Source of the DNA: Acidobacteriota bacterium | Lineage (GTDB): Bacteria > Acidobacteriota > Blastocatellia > Pyrinomonadales > Pyrinomonadaceae | NCBI GenBank assembly: GCA_018269005.1 | Contig: JAFDVK010000012.1 | Span: 806,001-870,000, forward strand | Direction: 5' to 3' | DNA length: 64,000 bases | Shown here: positions 39,876 through 47,371 of the stretch, piece by piece | Position numbering within the stretch: position 1 is the first letter of the stretch | How the letters are laid out: each line of letters opens with the position of its first letter | Notes under the pieces: generated by a model | Told to the model about the DNA's origin: nothing | Database searches by the model: none | Seen by the model: only the letters and a program-made list of their open reading frames with translations | Made by a program: the position numbers and the translations under genes

Positions 39876-40049
39876 CTATCTGCTATGAGGTTCAACAGAA
39901 GCGGTCTCCTTCAATTCGGTATTCTTTGGACGCCGACCGGCGTTGCAGGCTCCACGGAGTCAGGTGGAGAAACCGAGTCTCGGCAGTATCACGAGTTGGA
40001 GAAGCAGCCAAACGCCAAGGATCGCTAAAACAATAACAACGTCGCGCAT
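39876..40049 (-). CDS. Candidate small membrane selenoprotein (UGA at codon 30), or a 29-residue membrane peptide
   Basis: It begins 6 bases after the rhodanese lipoprotein gene. Codons 1-29 read MRDVVIVLAILGVWLLLQ then LVILPRLGFST: one membrane helix followed by an LPRLG motif. The next codon, at 39962-39960, is TGA. Reading through as selenocysteine continues (Sec)LRGACNAGRRPKNTELKE and stops at TAG 39876, for 57 residues with Sec30 and Cys35. Twenty-one bases after the UGA, the mRNA has a hairpin ACGCC-GGUC-GGCGU at 39930-39943. Its loop is the same as that of the E. coli formate dehydrogenase SECIS, and the distance fits bacterial SECIS elements. If UGA is a plain stop the product is a 29-residue membrane peptide ending 39960. 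No sel genes are in the window. Confidence 0.5.
39930..39943 (-). promoter_or_regulatory. SECIS-like hairpin with GGUC loop
   Basis: On the minus strand, a five-base-pair stem ACGCC/GGCGT closes a GGTC loop. The loop starts 21 bases after an in-frame TGA. Bacterial SECIS elements sit directly downstream of the Sec codon and need G in the apical loop. Confidence 0.45.
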
Positions 40050-40055
40050 AACGAG

Positions 40056-40484
40056 CTATTTGTTCGGCGGTGCAGGCTCGGCCATCGGAAGTTCAGCGTC
40101 GGCCCATGCGCGTGTGCCGCCCGTAACGTTGATGATACGCGTAAAGCCGTCCTTTTTCAGCATCTCCGCGGCGGCGAGGGATCTTCGCCCCGTTTCGCAG
40201 ATCACATAAACTGGCTGATCCTTCTTCAAACTCGAAACATTCGCCTCCAGAGTGTCAAGTGGAATGTTCTGCGCACCTTTGGCGTGTTCGCCCGCGTACT
40301 CAGCTGCGGTCCGAACATCGATGAACTGCGAACCGGCCTGTTCGATGCCGGGACGAGCCTCGATCGGAGACATATCTTCGACCGCCAATGACGTTGCGGC
40401 AACTGGAGTTTGCGGCGTGCGTGCTTCGTTGCACGCAACCAGAGCCAGAGCAAATGCCGCGAGTATCAAAATCTTATTCTTCAT
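40056..40484 (-). CDS. Rhodanese-domain lipoprotein
   Basis: The start at 40484 gives MKNKILILAAFALALVACNE, a lipoprotein signal with the acceptor Cys at residue 18. The rhodanese domain follows, with FIDVRTAAEYAGEHAKGAQNIPL and the active-site loop VICETGRRS, where the Cys carries the persulfide. Its AGGAGG ribosome-binding site lies in the end of the upstream gene, 2 bases before. 142 residues. It is expected on the outer side of the membrane. Confidence 0.85.
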   Translation of the reverse strand: MKNKILILAAFALALVACNEARTPQTPVAATSLAVEDMSPIEARPGIEQAGSQFIDVRTAAEYAGEHAKGAQNIPLDTLEANVSSLKKDQPVYVICETGRRSLAAAEMLKKDGFTRIINVTGGTRAWADAELPMAEPAPPNK

Positions 40485-40486
40485 AA

Positions 40487-41863
40487 CTACCTCCTGTCGC
40501 AAGCAGTAGCCGCGGCTGCGGTCTCGGTGTCGAGTCCGGCATCGATCCACGCTTTCGTACCGCCCGTGACGTTGTTTATCTCGGCCACGCCTGCATTCTC
40601 AAGGATACCGCTTGCGAGACTCGAACGATAGCCGCTCTGGCAGATGACGAATGTCGGGCGACTTGGATCGACACGATCCAAGTCGCGTGAAAGCGTATCG
40701 AGCGGGATGTTCAACGCACCTTTCGCATGCCCGGCGGCATATTCTGCCGGCCGCCGAACATCGATCAACTGAGCGTTCGATGAGCTCGCAATGAAGCTTG
40801 CTGCCGCCTCGACCGAAACTTGCGGCGTCGCCTTTGCCGCGTCTGAGGCGCGAACCAGCACATATTTCGCAGCGGTCTCAAAGCCCACGCGTGCAAGGCG
40901 CATCACCGCCTCCTCGACCTGCTCGTAATTAGCGGCAGCGACGGCGAGCGGCGTTCCGACCGGGATCATCTGCCCGGCCCAAGAGGCGAATTGTCCGCCG
41001 AGGCCGATGTTTATCGAGTTCGGTATATGTCCCGCACCGTATTCAGCCGCATTTCTAACGTCAATGATCACACCTGAAAAATTCGCGGCTTGCTCGCTTG
41101 ATATTTCTTTCGGCGTCGCGATCTCAGAGAGTGAAGTCGCACCCTCAAGATTCTTTGCTGCACTCGCGGCAAAATATGCCGGGGCGGCCGGTTGATCGGC
41201 GGTTACGATCCGCACGAACTCTTCTTTTGTCATCGGCTTCAGCGCATAGTTAAACTTTCGCTGTTCGCCAAGCGTCGAGAACGTCTCTTTCGAAAGCGAA
41301 CGCCCGCAAAGGCTTCCGGCCCCGTGAGCAGGGAAGACGAGCGTCTCATCGCTCAATGGCATTATTTTGTCGTGGAGCGAATCATAGAGCATCCCGGCCA
41401 TCTGTTCCGCCGTAAAGCCTTTAGACCCAACAAGGTCAGGACGCCCCACGTCGCCGACAAAGAGCGTATCGCCCGTAAACAGCCGGTCAGGTTCGCCTTC
41501 AGCCTCGGCAAGTATCGAAATGCCTTCTGGTGTGTGGCCCGGTGTTTCATATATGTGTAGGCGAATATATCCTACATTCAAGATGTCGCCGTCCTTTACC
41601 TTTAGCGTTTCGAACGCAGTTTCGGCCTTCTGCCCAAAAACGATCTGGGCGCCGGTCTTTGCAGCGAGTTCCTTGTGGCCGCTGACGAAATCCGCGTGCG
41701 AATGTGTTTCGACTATGTACTTGATCTTCGCGCCGTCTTCGGCCGCCTCGTCGATGTACTGCTGGACATCTCTTTGGGGATCGATGACCGCGGCCTCGCC
41801 GTTCGAACCAAGATAATATGAGGCGTGCGACAGACAGCCCAGATAGAATTGCTTGAAATGCAT
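40487..41863 (-). CDS. MBL-fold hydrolase with two rhodanese domains (persulfide dioxygenase-like)
   Basis: A 458-residue protein. Residues 1-240 are a metallo-beta-lactamase fold of the ETHE1/BlhA type: ETHSHADFVSGHKELA near 52-67 with metal-binding His54, His56 and Asp58. Two rhodanese domains follow. The second has an active Cys (FVICQSGYRSS near 415); the first lacks it (LAVAAANYEQVEE), so it is catalytically silent. The family oxidises glutathione or other persulfides. Its ATG overlaps the upstream stop as TAATG. Confidence 0.85.
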   Translation of the reverse strand: MHFKQFYLGCLSHASYYLGSNGEAAVIDPQRDVQQYIDEAAEDGAKIKYIVETHSHADFVSGHKELAAKTGAQIVFGQKAETAFETLKVKDGDILNVGYIRLHIYETPGHTPEGISILAEAEGEPDRLFTGDTLFVGDVGRPDLVGSKGFTAEQMAGMLYDSLHDKIMPLSDETLVFPAHGAGSLCGRSLSKETFSTLGEQRKFNYALKPMTKEEFVRIVTADQPAAPAYFAASAAKNLEGATSLSEIATPKEISSEQAANFSGVIIDVRNAAEYGAGHIPNSINIGLGGQFASWAGQMIPVGTPLAVAAANYEQVEEAVMRLARVGFETAAKYVLVRASDAAKATPQVSVEAAASFIASSSNAQLIDVRRPAEYAAGHAKGALNIPLDTLSRDLDRVDPSRPTFVICQSGYRSSLASGILENAGVAEINNVTGGTKAWIDAGLDTETAAAATACDRR

Positions 41864-42414
41864 TAACTTGCCTCCACATTACAACACGTATTGCCGCGGG
41901 CTTTGTTCCACGGCATACGAGCTAGGACCATCGCCATTCCGCACCAATCCGTTGCTCCGGCGAATGTCAGCCCTGCGCCGAGCAGGCCCGACAGCACAAA
42001 GAAATATTGCGATACCGTAAACCCAAGAATAACACTCGTCAATATCAAAAGCCCCGCGGTGAACCGCACCTGGCGTTCGAGCGACCAGACCTTCGAATCA
42101 CCTTTTACGATCGGAAGATCGGCGGCTTCCCACGCCTGCATACCGCCTTTGATAACGTGAATGTCCGTAAAGCCCTTTGCCGCAAGGCGTTCGGCGGCCT
42201 GTGTTGCACGGCCTCCTGAGCGGCACATCAAGTAAACGGGCTTTGAATGGTCGAGCTCTTCGGAATGCTTCTCAAAATTTGAGAGCGGCATAAGCTGTGC
42301 TTCGGCCACGCATTGGCTGTTGAACTCGGAGAATTCACGCACATCGATGACCTGACACTCGCCCTCACCGTTTAGCAAAGAATTTATTTCTTCAACTGTT
42401 GCTTGTTTGATCAT
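41863..42414 (-). CDS. YgaP-like rhodanese with membrane tail
   Basis: ATG 42414 (MIKQATVEEINSLL) begins at the rhodanese domain; an ATG at 42444 lies in the operator/promoter region. 183 residues. The rhodanese loop YLMCRSGGRATQ near residue 75 has the catalytic Cys. A DUF2892-like pair of membrane helices (about 125-165) follows, as in E. coli YgaP. It is the first gene of the operon that continues with the MBL-rhodanese, the lipoprotein and the tiny membrane ORF. Confidence 0.85.
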   Translation of the reverse strand: MIKQATVEEINSLLNGEGECQVIDVREFSEFNSQCVAEAQLMPLSNFEKHSEELDHSKPVYLMCRSGGRATQAAERLAAKGFTDIHVIKGGMQAWEAADLPIVKGDSKVWSLERQVRFTAGLLILTSVILGFTVSQYFFVLSGLLGAGLTFAGATDWCGMAMVLARMPWNKARGNTCCNVEAS

Positions 42415-42442
42415 AAGGAAATATACTCTAACTTGATATAAC

Positions 42443-42464
42443 AATATAACTATACAGTTATATT
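42443..42464. promoter_or_regulatory. Palindromic operator between ygaP-like gene and arsR
   Basis: A perfect inverted repeat with nine-base arms AATATAACT and AGTTATATT, centre ATAC. It is AT-rich, 13 bases before the ArsR start and 29 before the divergent rhodanese start. It overlaps both likely promoters, as expected for an ArsR-family repressor site. Confidence 0.75.
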
Positions 42465-42476
42465 AGCAAGCGCGGA

Positions 42477-42803
42477 ATGGAAAAGCGAATGATGTCACCC
42501 GAAGCCCTATTGTTGGTCGCCGCAAGATTCAAAGTTCTTGCCGAGCCGATGCGGCTGCAGATCCTTCAGGTATTAAAGAGCGGAGAAGCAAGCGTTAACG
42601 AATTGACCGAAGCGGTCGCATCAACGCAACCGAACGTCAGTAAGCACTTGCGCGTCTTGCAGGATGAAGACCTTGTCGCCCGACGGCAGGTCGGCAACAA
42701 TGCCTTTTATCGAATTTCGGATAAAACGGTCTTTAAGTTGTGTGATGTCGTCTGCGGCAGCCTCAAAAACAACTTCGAAGAGCAGGCGGCGATCTTCGCG
42801 TGA
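42477..42803 (+). CDS. ArsR-family transcriptional repressor
   Basis: A 108-residue winged helix-turn-helix protein of the ArsR/SmtB family. The recognition region VASTQPNVSKHLRVL lies near residues 47-61. Two cysteines, Cys89 and Cys93 (FKLCDVVCGSL), lie in the C-terminal dimer helix; no cysteine is in the alpha-2 position used by BigR/SqrR. Divergent from the rhodanese operon with a palindrome between them, it probably senses persulfide, a thiol oxidant or a metal through the two cysteines. Its TGA abuts the TGA of the convergent methyltransferase with no space. Confidence 0.85.
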   Translation: MEKRMMSPEALLLVAARFKVLAEPMRLQILQVLKSGEASVNELTEAVASTQPNVSKHLRVLQDEDLVARRQVGNNAFYRISDKTVFKLCDVVCGSLKNNFEEQAAIFA

Positions 42804-43478
42804 TCAGTTCTTGTCGTATTTTATAACCCAGCGGTCGGGTTCGCCCTCATTTACTGCTGGGCAAACGACGAGCTCGGTTTGTAGCAATCCGTTCACCTCA
42901 AACCGCGAAAGGTCTTTTCGAGACAATGGCCACGGAACCTGATCGACAGGTTCGTCATCCTCGCGGCCGCGTGTGACGACGACGAGTTCGCCGCCATCTT
43001 TTACGAACCGCGACACGGCATCTATCGCATCCTCGCGCATTTCCATCGGCAAAGGCTGGATCGTGTAGATCTCAAGTACAAAGTCAAAAGCGCCGAGCCA
43101 GCCGCGGTAAGGCTCGAACAGATTCATGACCTCGAACCGAATATCTATCTCGCCGTAGAGTTTCTTTGCCCAGTCGATGGCGGTCGGCGAGAGGTCGAAT
43201 GCCGATACCTTGAATCCAAGTTGGTTGAGATAGTTGGCGTCATCGCCTAGTCCGCAGCCGACGACCAACGCACTTCTACCGTCGCCGCTTAGGTCGTTCC
43301 GTTCTGCCCACTCCTTGAAATACGGATTCGGTTCTAGGTCTGCCCAAGGGATCCTCTCGGTGTTCCCGGCAGCTTCTTTGTAAAGCGCGTCGAACCAGCC
43401 GGTCGTATCGCCGCGTTCCGCGAACTCGGATTGTATCTGCTGGACCCTTTCGCGAGGGTCGAAATCATTGTCCGGCAT
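42804..43478 (-). CDS. Class I SAM-dependent methyltransferase
   Basis: A 224-residue protein with the SAM-binding glycine motif ALVVGCGLGDDANYL near residue 72, VSAFDLSPTAIDWA near 90 and an acidic middle. The layout resembles thiopurine S-methyltransferase-like enzymes. It is convergent with and abutting arsR. The substrate is unknown; a thiol substrate would fit the neighbourhood, but that is inference. Confidence 0.8.
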   Translation of the reverse strand: MPDNDFDPRERVQQIQSEFAERGDTTGWFDALYKEAAGNTERIPWADLEPNPYFKEWAERNDLSGDGRSALVVGCGLGDDANYLNQLGFKVSAFDLSPTAIDWAKKLYGEIDIRFEVMNLFEPYRGWLGAFDFVLEIYTIQPLPMEMREDAIDAVSRFVKDGGELVVVTRGREDDEPVDQVPWPLSRKDLSRFEVNGLLQTELVVCPAVNEGEPDRWVIKYDKN

Positions 43479-43790
43479 AATGAATGATTCTACGCCCGAT
43501 CCGAGTCGTTATGCCAACGAGAAAAGGTGGCTCTGAGATGCGCCTCAGTGCCCTAATCGGCGGACAGTGGAGAAAACAGGTCGGCGTCGGCTGCATTACG
43601 GAAGTATCGTTTCCAATGATCGAATGAGCGACACAGGTGGCGAAAGGTTCAAAGCGTCCGCTCGGGTAAAATTGGCTAAACGCACGCCTTCTTTGGCGGA
43701 TGAGGATCCTGGACCATTGACGGTTGTACGGATAGGAGGGACTGATGATGTGACAGCTACTGCCGGCTAGCGTCAACAGGCGTCAAGCAA
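43479..43790. other. Intergenic region without recognised gene
   Basis: No frame in this 312-base stretch has a recognisable start, ribosome-binding site or domain. It contains an irregular purine-rich sequence and then, at its right edge, the -10 box for the dehydrogenase gene. Confidence 0.5.
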
Positions 43791-43796
43791 TATAAT
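43791..43796 (+). promoter_or_regulatory. TATAAT -10 box for the dehydrogenase
   Basis: A consensus TATAAT whose expected transcription start near 43803 falls after ATG 43795. This argues that the real start codon is GTG 43840. Confidence 0.45.
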
Positions 43797-43839
43797 GGAT
43801 AGTTTAGTTAGTAACCAGATAATCGAGAGGAAATACTCT

Positions 43840-45249
43840 GTGACGGAACAATTTGACGTAACTATCATCGGTTCGGGGCCCGGCGGCTATGTAGCGGCGG
43901 TTCGAGCGGGGCAATTGGGTTTGAAGGTCGCGATCATCGAAAAGGAAAAGGACGCGCGGCTTGGCGGAACGTGCGGCCTGCGCGGATGTATCCCGACAAA
44001 GGCGTTGCTGAACGCGGCCCATCTCTATGACAAGGCTTCGCATTTTGAGAATTTCGGCCTGAAGGTAAGAGGCCTCGAGTACGACTGGACGGGCGTCCAG
44101 AAGTACAAATCCGACATTGTTGCGAAAAACTCTGCCGGCGTGACCTATCTGATGAAAAAGAACAAGGTTACGGTCTTCAACGGCTTTGGCAAGATCTTGA
44201 GCAAAGGGAAGGTCGAGGTCGCCCTTGCGGACGGCAAAAAGGAGACGATCGAAACGAAGAACATCATCATCGCGACGGGTTCCGTCGTGCGGCCGATCCC
44301 GGGGTTTGAGACGGATGGCAAGCAGGTCGTAAATTCTGACCACATTCTTGAACTCACCGAAGTGCCGAAGTCCCTGATCGTGATGGGATCGGGTGCGGTC
44401 GGCTCCGAATTCGCAAGCGTTTACCATCGTTTCGGGACGGAAACGACGCTCGTTGAATTGCTCGATCGTATAGTGCCGCTCGAGGACGCTGAAGTTTCAA
44501 AAGAGCTTCAACGCGCCTTCAAAAAGCAGGGCATCAAGGTCGAGACCGGCCTCAAGCTCGACAAGATGGAAAAGGGCAAGAAGAGCGTCAAGGTTTCGGG
44601 TAAGAATGCGAAGGGCGAAACCGTTACGCTCGAGGCCGAAATGCTGCTCGTTGCGGTCGGCCGTATGGCGTATCTTGAAGGCCTCGGCCTTGAGAACACG
44701 AAGGTCAAGGTTTCTCAAAGAGGCACGGTCGAGGTCAATGAATATTACGAAACGGCTGAGCCGGGCATTTTCGCGATCGGCGACGTAGTTCCAACTGCAC
44801 AACTCGCGCACCTCGCTTCAAAAGAAGGCATCCTTGTCGTCGAAAAGATCGCGGGCAAAAAGGTCGAGCCGATCAAGCTCAATCTCGTCCCGAACTGCAC
44901 CTACTGCGACCCAGAGGTCGCAAGCGTCGGCCTTACCGAAGCGAAAGCAAAAGAAGCGGGCTACGACGTGAAAGTCGGCAAATTCCCATTCTCCGCCAGC
45001 GGCAAAGCCCGAATCCTTGGCGAAACCGACGGTTTCGTCAAGATCGTCGCCGAAAAGAAGTATGACGAGGTGCTCGGCGTCCATATCATCGGCCCGCACG
45101 CGACGGAATTATTGGCCGAAGCCTGCGTCGCAATGGCGCTCGAGATCACTGCCGACGAACTCGGCCGCGTCATCCACGCACACCCGACCGTCTCCGAATC
45201 CGTAATGGAGGCCGCCGAAGGCGTCCACGATCTGACGATACATATGTAA
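43840..45249 (+). CDS. lpdA: Dihydrolipoyl dehydrogenase (E3)
   Basis: GTG 43840 is chosen because AGAGGAAA precedes it and the flavin fold (FDVTIIGSGPGGYVAAV) begins seven codons later; an ATG at 43795 lies within the promoter. About 469 residues. The redox pair is in GGTCGLRGCIPTKALL, followed by the NAD-binding GSGAVGSEFASVY and the C-terminal HAHPTVSESVMEAA with the catalytic His-Glu. It reoxidises lipoyl groups of 2-oxoacid dehydrogenases or glycine cleavage. The E2 subunit at 56875 is a probable partner. Confidence 0.93.
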   Translation: MTEQFDVTIIGSGPGGYVAAVRAGQLGLKVAIIEKEKDARLGGTCGLRGCIPTKALLNAAHLYDKASHFENFGLKVRGLEYDWTGVQKYKSDIVAKNSAGVTYLMKKNKVTVFNGFGKILSKGKVEVALADGKKETIETKNIIIATGSVVRPIPGFETDGKQVVNSDHILELTEVPKSLIVMGSGAVGSEFASVYHRFGTETTLVELLDRIVPLEDAEVSKELQRAFKKQGIKVETGLKLDKMEKGKKSVKVSGKNAKGETVTLEAEMLLVAVGRMAYLEGLGLENTKVKVSQRGTVEVNEYYETAEPGIFAIGDVVPTAQLAHLASKEGILVVEKIAGKKVEPIKLNLVPNCTYCDPEVASVGLTEAKAKEAGYDVKVGKFPFSASGKARILGETDGFVKIVAEKKYDEVLGVHIIGPHATELLAEACVAMALEITADELGRVIHAHPTVSESVMEAAEGVHDLTIHM

Positions 45250-45258
45250 CTCCAAAGA

Positions 45259-45283
45259 AAGAGAGCGGCGCGTCCGCTCTCTT
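45259..45283 (+). terminator. Stem-loop after lpdA
   Basis: Arms AAGAGAGCGG and CCGCTCTCTT form a ten-base-pair stem around a five-base loop, 10 bases after the stop. The T-run after it is short. Confidence 0.65.
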
Positions 45284-45313
45284 CCACTTTCTCCTTAAGA
45301 AAAAAAATGTAAA

Positions 45314-45330
45314 AACCTAACAGTTGGGTT
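45314..45330. promoter_or_regulatory. Possible operator of the DUF4160/DUF2442 module
   Basis: An imperfect palindrome AACCTAAC-A-GTTGGGTT with one mismatch lies 10 bases before the ATG of the DUF4160 gene. It could be an autoregulatory site, as is common for toxin-antitoxin-like pairs. Confidence 0.35.
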
Positions 45331-45339
45331 ATTCTTGAT

Positions 45340-45598
45340 ATGCCGACGCTATTGAGCGCTGAATGGATTCCAGTTTGTAATCTACCCGAATGACCACGAG
45401 CCGCCCCATGTTCACATTTTCCGGGCAGGAGCGGAACTGATAATCATTCTCGGCGTCGATGGAGATGAACCAGTGATCCGCGAGGTCTTTAGTATGAGGA
45501 ACCGTGACATCGCGTCAGCATTTGCTGATACTCGAGAGAATAATGACGACTTTTTAGCTCGTTGGGAGGAAGTATGCCGGTTAAGCAGAAAGAAATAG
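45340..45598 (+). pseudogene. DUF4160 protein, frameshifted near the start
   Basis: ATG 45340 reads MPTLLS, then the DUF4160 body continues in the next frame as LNGFQFVIYPNDHEPPHVH and IFRAGAELIIILG, ending RWEEVCRLSRKK at TAG 45598. A single extra base near 45358 breaks the frame; removing it gives a normal 85-residue DUF4160. The gene overlaps the DUF2442 gene by 25 bases. It may be a true mutation, an assembly error or a site of recoding. DUF4160 and DUF2442 are commonly found side by side and have been suggested to be toxin-antitoxin-like. Confidence 0.7.
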
Positions 45599-46032
45599 GC
45601 TCGTTGGGAATGAGCGAAGTGGAATTTAACCGCCAAGTGGGCGAAGCCCGACGCCGTGGAGCTCGATCTCTTAAGAAAGGCCCCCGTGCGCTTTCTGCCG
45701 AGTTTAAGAACGGACGAGTGACGGTCGATCTTCACGGCGGCTGGAGCTTTTCATTCGACCCGCGAAAGTATAAGGTCTTCAAAAATGCCTCAGATGAGCA
45801 GCTCGCTGAAGTTAAGCCGCTCGGACTCGGCTTTGCCCTTGAGTGGGAAAGTATGGACCAGCATCTCGGCGTCGCTCCGCTAATTATCGATCTGCTCGGT
45901 CGCGGGTTTCTTATGTCCGAGATCGCACGCCGAAATGGGAAGGTGACGAGCCAAAAGAAGAAGACGGCCTCGCAAGCTAACGGCAAACTCGGCGGCCGTC
46001 CAAAGAAGACTCATAATAAGCGAGCGGCCTGA
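45574..46032 (+). CDS. DUF2442 protein
   Basis: ATG 45574 has GGAGG upstream, placed inside the preceding gene. 152 residues. The DUF2442 core spans about residues 34-110 (AEFKNGRVTVDLHGGWSFSFDP, LEWESMDQHLGVAPLIIDLL). A basic Lys-rich tail follows (KKTHNKRAA). The N-terminal 30 residues are charged and may be an extra helix. It is paired with DUF4160 and is followed by a small ORF that overlaps its stop. Confidence 0.75.
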   Translation: MPVKQKEIGSLGMSEVEFNRQVGEARRRGARSLKKGPRALSAEFKNGRVTVDLHGGWSFSFDPRKYKVFKNASDEQLAEVKPLGLGFALEWESMDQHLGVAPLIIDLLGRGFLMSEIARRNGKVTSQKKKTASQANGKLGGRPKKTHNKRAA

Positions 46033-46178
46033 TGAGATTTGGCGATCTGGAATCGAGATTGGGGAATCGGTCCGACATTCTGCAATACTTTATGAGTGAC
46101 TTGAAAAAATACGCTGCGAAAAGGAAAAAGGCTGACACGGTTATCTTTAAGCGAATGAGTGAGCCGGATCCGCAATGA
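46032..46178 (+). CDS. Small basic protein coupled to DUF2442
   Basis: A 48-residue frame whose ATG overlaps the TGA of DUF2442 as TGATG. The product starts MRFGDLESRLGNRSDILQYF and is rich in Lys and Arg. The overlap suggests coupled translation, but no homology is recognised and it could be chance. Confidence 0.35.
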   Translation: MRFGDLESRLGNRSDILQYFMSDLKKYAAKRKKADTVIFKRMSEPDPQ

Positions 46179-46230
46179 CCCCAGCTTCTGGGGCCGGTAA
46201 CCACGACCTCACTAAGTTCCCGCCCGGACA

Positions 46231-47262
46231 CTAGTTTCCGTCGGGGCCTAGAATGCCGATTCGATTCAGCTGTCCTCCTTGGAACAGAAAGTCGATACCC
46301 GGATATTCCAATCTCCGCCACGTCTTTGATTCGTCACTGAAGTCCTTTAGTGGTTTTCCGTAAGCTTTTAATACGTCTTCGTCCGAGGCGTTCCAAGATA
46401 TTCCCTTATCTGTTAGAACCTTTGGCGCGGTAAAGTTCTCATATCGAGAAGCGTTATTGTAAAGAAATATTACATGAATGGTGTTTTTGCCGTTATCATA
46501 CGAAACTTGAACGCCTGCGTCCGGATACTCAACAAAATAGACATCCTTGTATTTACTGGCTGGCTTACCTTCACCGATCACCGCTTCCAGACTTGATCTC
46601 TTGACACCATAACGAAAAACGCCTTGGCCCGGCACTATTGAAATGCCGTTCTTTGGTTCTCGCTTCGCGGCTTCTTTCGCTACCGGGGGTTTTACATTTT
46701 CTTCCGCCTTTAGCTTTTCCAATTCACGACGGGTCGCTTCGACCTCAGAGGGAAGCGGAGCCTTCGTATTGTCGATAACTGTCGGTTCAGACACCACTCC
46801 GGCTCTGACCTCAAAGATCAAGTCTCTTTCATAGGTCGAACCATAGCCCATATGAACATACTGCAACTTCTTCCCATCCGGAACACGCAGTTCACCAGAA
46901 AACCAATCCGCCAAGACCTTGCCGTTCTTGACCTTTTCTTTAAAGATCTCAGCCAAACTGACTTTACGACAAGATCTCTCACTGGAGCTTCTGCATAGCC
47001 ACGAATCTATCTTTGTTAGATACAATTTCCCGTTTTCGATCTGCCACATGGCGACATAACCTCGCCAATTTCCAGTGCTCGTAGTGAGCGGCGCGATCAT
47101 AAAGTCAGGTCGCTTGCGGCCGCTGGAATAGTAACCTTCGAGCGGGTTTGAAAAAAGCATTCGTTCCTTGCCCTTATAAACAATGCGGTCTGGACTTTGT
47201 GCGGTCGCGAACGCTGAAATCGCCGTAACTAGCGCAAGGGTAATTGATAAAAGAAGTTTCAT
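46231..47262 (-). CDS. Secreted protein of unknown function
   Basis: ATG 47262 (MKLLLSITLALVTAISAFATA) gives a clear signal peptide of about 21 residues; a longer frame adds an unlikely basic leader. 343 residues. The middle holds a Glu/Lys-rich segment and the end contains SLEAVIGEGKPASKYKDVYFVEYPDAGVQV, recalling domains that monitor sequence through shared repeats, but no family is recognised. It is divergent from serA. Confidence 0.6.
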   Translation of the reverse strand: MKLLLSITLALVTAISAFATAQSPDRIVYKGKERMLFSNPLEGYYSSGRKRPDFMIAPLTTSTGNWRGYVAMWQIENGKLYLTKIDSWLCRSSSERSCRKVSLAEIFKEKVKNGKVLADWFSGELRVPDGKKLQYVHMGYGSTYERDLIFEVRAGVVSEPTVIDNTKAPLPSEVEATRRELEKLKAEENVKPPVAKEAAKREPKNGISIVPGQGVFRYGVKRSSLEAVIGEGKPASKYKDVYFVEYPDAGVQVSYDNGKNTIHVIFLYNNASRYENFTAPKVLTDKGISWNASDEDVLKAYGKPLKDFSDESKTWRRLEYPGIDFLFQGGQLNRIGILGPDGN

Positions 47263-47371
47263 AACGCTCTTGGGTAACAATAGTTTGGTGCTCTCGATCG
47301 TATAATGGTTGTATCGCCGTCTGGACACATTCAGAACGAGTTCATTTGATTTTGCTATACTCGCTATTTCA

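Noticed and set aside
43465..43776. Overlapping open frames in both directions upstream of the dehydrogenase
   Set aside because: No ribosome-binding site or family, and the composition looks non-coding.
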